Of a stretch of 8,996 nucleotides of DNA, positions 1-4,719 are shown one piece after another; position 1 is the first letter of the stretch, and every line of letters starts with the position of its first letter. A program made the translations under genes and the position numbers. The DNA is from Chloroflexota bacterium (GTDB taxonomy: Bacteria > Chloroflexota > Chloroflexia > JAMDCE01). Below the pieces are notes generated by a model, which did not search any database, was not told the DNA's origin, and was given only the letters and a program-made list of their open reading frames with translations. The stretch spans positions 1 through 8,996 of the forward strand of contig JAMDCE010000589.1 in assembly GCA_023489135.1 (NCBI GenBank), given 5' to 3'.

Positions 1-162
1 GGCCGGTCAGTATACGTTAATGTGAGGTCTTTCACAAGTGACGGTTCTGGAGGCTTTTCGGTGTGCCAGCCAGTTCTCGTGGTAGGGGAAACAAGCTCTG
101 CTCCATTCCGGGACTGTCGCCGGCAGGAGAAATCGAGGCCAAACAAGGTGGTGGATTGCGTG

Positions 163-193
163 AAAAGGAGCAGCCGCTGAGACTGCTCCTTTT
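163..193. terminator. Bidirectional Rho-independent terminator
   Basis: AAAAGGAGCAG (163-173) pairs perfectly with CTGCTCCTTTT (183-193) around a 9-nt loop, and a T run follows on the plus strand. Read on the minus strand it lies about 30 nt past the stop codon of the cytochrome gene, and the stem itself ends in TTTT, so it should end that transcript. It is at least as good a terminator for anything entering from the left on the plus strand. Confidence 0.85.
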
Positions 194-224
194 TTCTTGA
201 TCCAAGGCCTGGACTCAAGCTTCG

Positions 225-1316
225 TTATTTCAGATGGCACGCTTCGCAAACGCCACGTTTATCAAGACGCAACAGCGAGCTTCGCGCATCGCCATTCGGC
301 GAAGCCGCTCCTCCCGGCCAGGCCACAGAGCCCGAGTACGTTCCCATTCTGGCACCGGTGCCGTGGGCCACGTGGCAATTAATGCAGCCCGGAGTGACGG
401 GGTTAGCGTAAACGGCTCCCCCAGGGTGGCAGCTATCGCAGCCAGTGGTACTGTTCAAATTGGTGCCGTGGCGGTATTTGAAAACGGCGTCACCGGAATC
501 GGTTTTGTGAGGGTTATTAGTAATCTCAACCGCATAGCGCTGGTGGCACTGCGCGCACCAGTTGGTCATAGCCGCGTACTGCGAGTTATCGCCGCCGCCA
601 TCCACATGCTGGGCGAAGTAAGCATTACTATATGAATGGGAATTCCATGTCTTAGGAGTCTGAATGTAGTAGGTCATATTGCCCCCCTCGTCAGGTATAT
701 CCACCGAAGCCGTTTTCGTCACAACGCCGTTGCTGAAGAGCTCCGTGTTGGTGGCGCTGTTGCCTTTGAGGATCCGGTAAGTCGCGGTGTCTCCAGTTCC
801 GGCTCGGCCATGAGGGTTGTGGCAGTTGGTGCAAGTCAGAGCCACGTTGGCGGTTCCCAGATCAACGGTTGAAGTGATGGCGCCGTAGCCCCAAACAGTG
901 TTCGAGCCACCGGTGATCTCGTGTTTCGAGGTCGTGGGGAGAGTTTCCGTGCCCGTCAGGGCGGCATTCATCTTCACCTGCTGGAAGCCGCCGCCTTTCA
1001 GAGGGGTGTTGTAAGATAAATTTGTAAGCTCGTCCGGCGGGGCTGGGTTGACGTTGACGAAGACGCCATTCTGGACGTCGGTATAAGCGCCCAGACCACC
1101 GCCGTGGCAGGTATAGCAGAAGGCGCTCTTGTCGGTTTCCGAGGCGGCACCCGCCAGCAGGCTGGCGCCCAGGGCCGTGTGCGCCCGGTGGCATCCAGCG
1201 CACTTATCCGTCAGGTCGGTGTACCCGCCGTGTGGCCCATTGTCGGCCAGGGCCACGCCCACCAAGCCCAGGCTAAGCAGCATCGCCACGCTGCTGACAA
1301 ATAGCAGTCTTTTCAT
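225..1316 (-). CDS. Secreted seven-haem c-type cytochrome (doubled-CXXCH type)
   Basis: A 363-residue exported multihaem cytochrome c, inferred to carry electrons outside the cytoplasmic membrane. Residues 1-24 form a signal peptide (KR, hydrophobic core, cleavage after ALA). Seven CXXCH haem-attachment motifs are visible: CAGCH 39-43, CYTCH 67-71, CTNCH 162-166, CAQCH 254-258, CDSCH 293-297, CINCH 311-315 and CEACH 357-361. Several are followed by an extra His (HRAH, CHNPHG, CHVAHG), as in the doubled-CXXCH family. There are nine other His residues (29, 46, 132, 169, 227, 237, 270, 283, 318), so bis-His ligation of all haems is possible. The last haem site sits three residues from the C-terminus. 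The ATG at 1316 is chosen over an in-frame ATG at 1346 because GAGGGG lies 6 nt upstream and the signal peptide begins there. No cytochrome maturation gene, quinol oxidase or other redox partner is adjacent, so its donor and acceptor are unknown. Confidence 0.93.
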   Translation of the reverse strand: MKRLLFVSSVAMLLSLGLVGVALADNGPHGGYTDLTDKCAGCHRAHTALGASLLAGAASETDKSAFCYTCHGGGLGAYTDVQNGVFVNVNPAPPDELTNLSYNTPLKGGGFQQVKMNAALTGTETLPTTSKHEITGGSNTVWGYGAITSTVDLGTANVALTCTNCHNPHGRAGTGDTATYRILKGNSATNTELFSNGVVTKTASVDIPDEGGNMTYYIQTPKTWNSHSYSNAYFAQHVDGGGDNSQYAAMTNWCAQCHQRYAVEITNNPHKTDSGDAVFKYRHGTNLNSTTGCDSCHPGGAVYANPVTPGCINCHVAHGTGARMGTYSGSVAWPGGAASPNGDARSSLLRLDKRGVCEACHLK

Positions 1317-1381
1317 TGAGTTCCCCTCTCTCCCCAAAGAGGGCATCGCGAGGTCGGGAGAGGTATGTTAAATAGTGGCCA

Positions 1382-1457
1382 TTGCGGGTAGCCCCGTGCC
1401 ACCGCAAGCGCTGCCAAGAGGATGGGGAAAACGCAAAGCGGCCTCTTGTTCGCACGG
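1382..1457 (-). promoter_or_regulatory. Structured 5' leader of the cytochrome mRNA
   Basis: From the predicted transcription start near 1455, about 140 nt precede the cytochrome ATG. On the minus strand the leader begins with CCGTGC (1457-1452), which can pair with GCACGG (1399-1394). That stem would enclose a hairpin CAAGAGG/CCTCTTG (1448-1442 with 1421-1415). An alternative pairing TTGCGG/CCGCAA (1407-1402 with 1387-1382) competes with the 3' strand of the outer stem. This is the kind of mutually exclusive arrangement used by regulatory leaders. I could not match it to a known riboswitch class, so the function is unassigned. Confidence 0.4.
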
Positions 1458-1461
1458 CGGC

Positions 1462-1490
1462 AGTATACTACTCGCGCGCTGGGAAGTCAA
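1462..1490 (-). promoter_or_regulatory. Sigma-70-type promoter of the cytochrome gene
   Basis: On the minus strand TTGACT (1490-1485) and TATACT (1467-1462) are separated by exactly 17 bp. This is a near-consensus housekeeping promoter. The expected start is near 1455, giving a leader of about 140 nt before the cytochrome start codon. It lies 63 bp beyond the stop codon of the upstream transpeptidase, so the cytochrome can be transcribed independently of it. Confidence 0.75.
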
Positions 1491-1553
1491 TAGATCGAAA
1501 GTCCTATTTTGGATCTCGCGTATTAGGCGGTGTGTGAGTAGTAATGCAGATTA

Positions 1554-2591
1554 TTAGTAATGGACTACTACTGTTGTGCCCATGGGGGTCCAACTGTAGA
1601 GCCACTCGGCATCGGGGATCGATAGATTGACGCAGCCATGGCTCATCGGGTGGCCAAAGTTGTTGTGCCAATAGGTGCCGTGGAGGGTGTAGCCCCCGCC
1701 GGCAAACCACATCACCCAAGGAACGGCCGGAAGATAGTAGCCGGGGCCAGCCATGTCCTGTGCGGGGTACTTGGCGAAGATGCTGAAGGTGCCAACAGGG
1801 GTCGGCGTCCACGGATTGCCACTACTGATCAAGGTTTTGAAGACAGGCGCATCACCTTCGTAAGCTACCAGGCTTTGCGTGGTAAGGTTAACTTCTATCA
1901 CTTTGAGCCAGAGACTGGACGAGTATACAGGAATGCTGGGATCTCTAGGCACCGGCGCAGTGTCGACGCCACGAGATGAGGCAGCGGCCCTTCCAAGGTG
2001 ACTGAGGAGAACATCGTAGGGTTTGGGATTCTCAGGGTGGTACTCAAAACGCGCCCGCTCGAAGTACTGTATCGTGACTCCGTTTTCCCGGCTCTCTTCA
2101 CTAATTGGGTAACCAAAGTTAGGAAGACCTCCGTTCTTTTCCCAGTACTCCTTGAACCCATAGGCCAGGTTGTGTCCCGTTTCAACGAAATAGGTCCAGT
2201 CCGCGGCCTCTGCTGTAGGCGTTCCTGGAAGGACTGCCGGCGTCGCCCGGCCAGTTGCTCTTCCCAACTGGCTGAGGAGCACCTGGTATCGCTCGGGGTT
2301 TTCGGGGTGATACTCGAAACGCGCGCGCTCGAAATATTGAACGGTGAGGCCGTCTTCTTGTCTCTCTTCAGAGATGGGAAAGCCAAAGACCGCAAGCCGA
2401 CCGGTGTGATGCCAGTAGTTCAGGAAGCGAGAGGAAAGCGTGTGGCCCGTCTCGGAAAAATAGACCCGGTCAGGGACTTCCGTTGCGGCATAGGCGCGAG
2501 TCGTCAGCGCGGGTGCCAGCAGCCAGACCCACATGAACGCAATTGGAATGGCGACCAAGCTCAATCTTCGCATGACCAGTTTTCTGCTCAC
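1554..2591 (-). CDS. Secreted L,D-transpeptidase (YkuD) with two N-terminal repeats
   Basis: A 345-residue exported enzyme of the YkuD family, which makes 3-3 peptidoglycan cross-links or attaches proteins to the wall using an active-site Cys. Residues 7-36 are a signal peptide (MRR, long hydrophobic stretch, likely cleavage near AYA-A). Two ~70-residue repeats follow (43-112 and 133-202), each with the pattern YF-ETGH, YW, FG-PISEE, QYFERARFEYHPENP, LGR. The YkuD domain covers about 226-345 and contains H304 and S317-H318-G319-C320, with C320 the expected nucleophile, followed by VN rather than the commoner VR. The protein ends directly after the catalytic domain. The repeats recall LGFP-type wall-binding repeats, so a wall-anchoring role is inferred. 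It is a paralogue of the next gene upstream (3132-4175) and shares identical active-site segments with it. The start is a GTG placed by its ribosome-binding site; the ATG six codons on has none. Confidence 0.93.
   Translation of the reverse strand: MSRKLVMRRLSLVAIPIAFMWVWLLAPALTTRAYAATEVPDRVYFSETGHTLSSRFLNYWHHTGRLAVFGFPISEERQEDGLTVQYFERARFEYHPENPERYQVLLSQLGRATGRATPAVLPGTPTAEAADWTYFVETGHNLAYGFKEYWEKNGGLPNFGYPISEESRENGVTIQYFERARFEYHPENPKPYDVLLSHLGRAAASSRGVDTAPVPRDPSIPVYSSSLWLKVIEVNLTTQSLVAYEGDAPVFKTLISSGNPWTPTPVGTFSIFAKYPAQDMAGPGYYLPAVPWVMWFAGGGYTLHGTYWHNNFGHPMSHGCVNLSIPDAEWLYSWTPMGTTVVVHY
1986..2195 (-). repeat. Second coding repeat unit in the transpeptidase
   Basis: This encodes residues 133-202 and is the second copy of the ~70-residue unit. 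It is clearly similar to the first copy (2256-2465) at both protein and DNA level, spaced 270 nt apart. The shared peptide QYFERARFEYHPENP is identical in the two units. Confidence 0.85.
2256..2465 (-). repeat. First coding repeat unit in the transpeptidase
   Basis: This encodes residues 43-112: YFSETGH, LNYW, FGFPISEE, QYFERARFEYHPENP and LSQLGR in order. It matches the second unit of the same protein closely and the two units of the paralogue more loosely, so duplication inside the gene came before or was later homogenised relative to the gene duplication. Confidence 0.85.
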
Positions 2592-2595
2592 CGTA

Positions 2596-2601
2596 TCCTC
2601 A
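2596..2601 (-). promoter_or_regulatory. Ribosome-binding site that sets a GTG start
   Basis: TGAGGA on the minus strand ends 4 nt before the GTG at 2591 (GAGG-ATACG-GTG). The in-frame ATG at 2573 is preceded by no Shine-Dalgarno-like sequence, so GTG is the more likely start. Confidence 0.6.
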
Positions 2602-2866
2602 CCAACCTTTGAAATCTACAACCGGCCGACGTCGACCAGCGTGTGCCGGCATAGCGTTCGCAAAGCTGGTAGATCTGTCCCCTTTTGCCCTCGACCACCC
2701 CAGTCCCTCAGTCTTCGCCACCGCTGAGAAAATGCGACCCGTAGTTTGGGCGGACTGGAAAAGATAGATCGCGGTGATTCTCGCAATAGGCGTGCCATGA
2801 CTTCTTCGTGTGGCTGAGGGTAGCGTCAGAGAATTGCGCGCTTCATACGAGAGCAAGGAATGGTGG

Positions 2867-2968
2867 TTATTGACGACACCTGTCAGTGTCTGTGAGACCT
2901 GCCCGTACCTTTGCTCTGGCGGGTGCTTCGCCCTTACAGAGAGTCAGCAAAGCCATAAGTTCAACCAT
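2867..2968 (-). CDS. Possible 33-residue small ORF
   Basis: An ATG at 2968 follows GGAGG with a 4-nt gap and opens a frame beginning MVELMALLTLCKGEAP and ending at TAA (2867). The product would be basic overall with no membrane segment, and I recognise no family. The frame runs through the bulged hairpin at 2909-2952, so the DNA may be conserved for its structure rather than its product. It lies about 160 nt downstream of one transpeptidase gene and 275 nt upstream of the other. Confidence 0.25.
   Translation of the reverse strand: MVELMALLTLCKGEAPARAKVRAGLTDTDRCRQ
2909..2952. repeat. Bulged hairpin, possible intergenic palindromic repeat
   Basis: CTTTGCTCTG (2909-2918) pairs with CAGA plus GCAAAG (2937-2940 and 2947-2952), giving 10 bp interrupted by a 6-nt bulge. 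An inner GGG/CCC sits around TGCTTCG. No T run follows on either strand, so it is a poor terminator. It has the look of a degenerate dispersed intergenic palindrome, but copy number cannot be judged from one window. Confidence 0.5.
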
Positions 2969-3057
2969 TCAACCTCCGGAGAACAGGGTTTGGCGACCCC
3001 TATCGCCGTGAGAGGTGAGCAGGAACATCAGTTCACAAAAGAACGCAGAATATCAAT

Positions 3058-3103
3058 CGGGGAGTGGGGAGCCTTCGCCGCGGCGAAGGCTCCCCACTCC
3101 CCG
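3058..3103. repeat. Perfect 46-bp palindrome downstream of a transpeptidase
   Basis: The 23-base arms 3058-3080 and 3081-3103 are exact reverse complements with no spacer. The outer part reads CGGGGAGTGGGGAG and the centre GCCTTCGCCGCGGCGAAGGC. It begins 28 nt past the stop codon of the transpeptidase at 3132-4175. As RNA it would make an extremely stable GC-rich hairpin, so transcription termination or 3'-end protection is likely, although no clear T run follows on the minus strand (ATTGATATTCTG). It could also be a cruciform-forming protein site. Confidence 0.95.
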
Positions 3104-3131
3104 GATCAGCCACGGACAACGGGAGAAGACC

Positions 3132-4175
3132 TTAGTAGTGGATCACCACCAGTGTGCCAAAGGGAGCCCAGTCAAAGAGCCAGGCCGCCGCCGGAGTAGG
3201 CAGGTTGACACAGCCGTGGCTCATGGGGTGCCCGAAGTTGTTGTGCCAGTAGGTGCCGTGGAGGGAGTAGCCTTCGTAGAAGTACATCACATAGGGAACG
3301 TTGGGCAGATCGTAGAAATCAATGCCCGGAGTGCCGCCTTTCATGCGATCGTAGACCAGTTTCCTTTCGATCCGGTAGGTGCCCTCGGGCGTGGGGTAAT
3401 ACAAGCCGCTGCTTACCAGGGACCTGAAAACGGTCTGCCCTCCCGCATAGGCGACGAGGCTTTGGGTGGTGAGGTTTACCTCTATCACCTTGGGCCAGAG
3501 ACTAGGGGAGTACTCCTTGGCCCCGGGCAGAGGAGGCTTGGGCGACGTGTCAAATCCACGCACCTTGGCGAATCGCAATCCCAATGGGGTGAGGGTCACC
3601 TTGCTGTCGTCAGGGTAATCCGAATGGTACTCGAACCGGGCCTGTTCGAAATACTGGACCGTACGGCCGTCCTCCTGTAGTTCCTCGGAGATCGGCTTTC
3701 CGAAAGCGGCCTCCCCGCCTTTATCTTGCCAGAAGCGCAAGAAGTCGAAGGCGAGCGTGTGGCCCGTCTGAGGGAAGAACATCAGGTTCTCGTTTTCCTC
3801 AGCCGCCGGGAGAGGCTGAAAGTATGGCTCGCTCCGGCCGGCCGCCAAGGTCTGGCCCAGGTAGCCGAGGGTCACGTTCTCTGGTTCCGGTTTGCCGGCC
3901 TGCAACCTCAGACGTCCGTTCTCGAAATACTGAACGGTGTCGCCGTACTCCTTAACCTCTTCAGTAACGGGCAAGCCAAAGACCTGAATGCCTCCGTTTT
4001 CCCGCCAATACTTGAGAAAGCCGAAGATCAGGTTGTGGCCAGTTTGGGAGAAATAGACCACCTCCGGGCCAGACGTAATAAGGCTTTCAGCGGAGGCAGA
4101 CGCGGGGGTGAACAACTGAGCGAGCCCAGCCAAGGAGAGCGCGACAACGGCCAGAACCAAACCGACCCTTTTCAT
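3132..4175 (-). CDS. Secreted L,D-transpeptidase (YkuD), paralogue of the next gene
   Basis: A 347-residue exported YkuD-family transpeptidase for non-classical peptidoglycan cross-linking. Residues 1-29 form a signal peptide (MKRVG, hydrophobic core, cleavage near ASA-E). Two diverged repeats lie at about 40-108 and 131-200: YFSQTGH...YW...GG...FGLPVTEE...VQYFENGRLRL, then FFPQTGH...FW...FGKPISEE...VQYFEQARFEYH. The catalytic domain covers about 226-347 and has H306 and S319-H320-G321-C322, with C322 the nucleophile. The stretch around the active site (HGTYWHNNFGHPMSHGCVNL) is identical to that of the neighbouring transpeptidase, while the repeats and the loop at 270-290 differ, which suggests different anchoring or substrate preference. 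The ATG at 4175 has GAGGGG 7 nt upstream; an upstream in-frame TTG at 4196 is disfavoured because it would place seven extra residues before the signal peptide. Confidence 0.93.
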   Translation of the reverse strand: MKRVGLVLAVVALSLAGLAQLFTPASASAESLITSGPEVVYFSQTGHNLIFGFLKYWRENGGIQVFGLPVTEEVKEYGDTVQYFENGRLRLQAGKPEPENVTLGYLGQTLAAGRSEPYFQPLPAAEENENLMFFPQTGHTLAFDFLRFWQDKGGEAAFGKPISEELQEDGRTVQYFEQARFEYHSDYPDDSKVTLTPLGLRFAKVRGFDTSPKPPLPGAKEYSPSLWPKVIEVNLTTQSLVAYAGGQTVFRSLVSSGLYYPTPEGTYRIERKLVYDRMKGGTPGIDFYDLPNVPYVMYFYEGYSLHGTYWHNNFGHPMSHGCVNLPTPAAAWLFDWAPFGTLVVIHY

Positions 4176-4229
4176 ACCTTTTCCCCTCAAGCCCAATATT
4201 TCCCCATCTTCTACCGCAGATAAAGGAGG

Positions 4230-4241
4230 CTCAGCGCTGAG
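4230..4241. repeat. 12-bp palindrome in the transpeptidase leader
   Basis: CTCAGCGCTGAG is a perfect 12-bp palindrome inside the predicted 5' leader of the transpeptidase at 3132-4175. On the minus strand it is enclosed by CTACC (4257-4253) and GGTAG (4216-4212), so the leader can fold into a larger stem. Function unknown. Confidence 0.5.
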
Positions 4242-4265
4242 GACTCATATTTGGTAGAGTGCATC

Positions 4266-4274
4266 ATTATACCA
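4266..4274 (-). promoter_or_regulatory. Extended -10 promoter of the upstream transpeptidase
   Basis: On the minus strand TGGTATAAT gives a perfect TATAAT (4271-4266) with the TG extension at 4274-4273. No good -35 box is visible at the normal spacing, which is typical of extended -10 promoters. Transcription would start near 4259, about 84 nt before the ATG at 4175. Confidence 0.65.
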
Positions 4275-4293
4275 CACCTGAGGCCCAATCCAG

Positions 4294-4317
4294 CGCCGTA
4301 CTTTCACTCGTACGGCG
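4294..4317. promoter_or_regulatory. Inverted repeat at the -35 region (possible operator)
   Basis: CGCCGTAC (4294-4301) and GTACGGCG (4310-4317) are perfect 8-bp arms around an 8-bp spacer. The dyad lies immediately upstream of the transpeptidase promoter, touching the expected -35 position. There is no T run, so a terminator is unlikely; an operator or activator site for a dimeric regulator is a reasonable inference. Confidence 0.45.
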
Positions 4318-4341
4318 GGCGACCCGCGCCATTACCCATTA

Positions 4342-4481
4342 GATAGAACGCAATATGGCCCGGAAATGTTTCGGCCTGCGCCGGCTTCTCCTCGCTCGTT
4401 CCTAGCGGCGATCAACGAACGCGAGTAGCTGTGGCGGAGGCGACTTCCAAGCAATGTTCTATCCAGCCCATCACCACAGCT
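4342..4481. other. Nested and interlocking inverted repeats, possible structured RNA
   Basis: GATAGAAC (4342-4349) pairs with GTTCTATC (4456-4463). Inside lies a bulged hairpin CTCGC-TC-GTTC with GAAC-GCGAG (4391-4401 with 4417-4425). AGCTGTGG (4427-4434) inside the outer stem pairs with CCACAGCT (4474-4481) outside it, which would make a pseudoknot. I found no match to RNase P, SRP, tmRNA or tRNA. One 8-bp pairing per 400 bp is expected by chance, so support is limited. Confidence 0.25.
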
Positions 4482-4592
4482 CTGGGTCTTGCCAAAACAC
4501 CACTGAGATCTCAATTGAAGCTGGCGGTGGAGAGAGTTGAAAACGTCAACGCTCGTGATCGGTCGGGTGTCTCCGGGAAGGCGAATGTCTCT

Positions 4593-4621
4593 AGTAAGGG
4601 CCCGCCGCGGCCGGCCTTACT
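4593..4621. terminator. GC-rich hairpin downstream of the lipoprotein gene
   Basis: AGTAAGG (4593-4599) and CCTTACT (4615-4621) form a perfect 7-bp outer stem around a GC-rich, partly self-complementary interior. It lies about 100 nt past the lipoprotein stop codon on the minus strand. There is no T run, so termination is possible but not well supported. Confidence 0.3.
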
Positions 4622-4719
4622 CTGTGAACGCTCTTGCGTCCGTCTGGAGGTAGAGGAGCGGCTGAGCTTCAAATGAGGCAACAAAAGCTGAGGCTACTCT
4701 CTGCTAAGAAGGAAACACG

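Larger units (their letters stand above)
2592..3131. other. 540-bp intergenic region between the twin transpeptidases
   Basis: No convincing long gene is present. The region holds, in minus-strand order, a perfect 46-bp palindrome, a small GGCGA/TCGCC hairpin (2992-3007), a possible 33-codon ORF with a good ribosome-binding site, and a bulged 10-bp hairpin. No clear -35/-10 pair could be picked for the downstream transpeptidase. The open frames covering 2599-2856 have no recognisable motifs and look like chance. Confidence 0.6.
4318..4719. other. About 400 bp without a supported gene
   Basis: No convincing coding frame or known RNA was recognised here. The left half carries several overlapping inverted repeats (see 4342-4481). 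The right half has a GTTGA/TCAAC hairpin near 4527-4541 and the AGTAAGG/CCTTACT hairpin at 4593-4621. The plus-strand open frame 4431-4676 has no recognisable domain and a low-complexity, Ser/Arg/Lys-rich composition. Confidence 0.55.

Noticed and set aside
1..180. Plus-strand frame open from the left edge to a TGA at 178-180
   Set aside because: The stop falls inside the loop of the terminator hairpin, so the stem would be coding, and the translated residues show no recognisable motif. Chance openness over 59 codons is plausible.
7..249. Minus-strand 80-codon frame past the cytochrome stop
   Set aside because: It overlaps the terminator and the end of the cytochrome gene in another frame, and has no domain or convincing ribosome-binding site.
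1382..1463. c-di-GMP-I (GEMM) or cobalamin riboswitch upstream of the cytochrome
   Set aside because: Short pieces recall these classes (GCAAAGCGGCC on the wrong strand; GGGGCTACCCGCAA on the right one), but the conserved cores needed for either class are missing on the transcribed strand.
2599..2856. Minus-strand frames upstream of the second transpeptidase
   Set aside because: Two overlapping frames give unrelated sequences without motifs; no evidence of a transposase remnant or a gene.
4431..4676. Plus-strand 81-codon frame in the gene-poor stretch
   Set aside because: GTG start without a clear ribosome-binding site, no domain, and it is the only plus-strand candidate in a region of inverted repeats.
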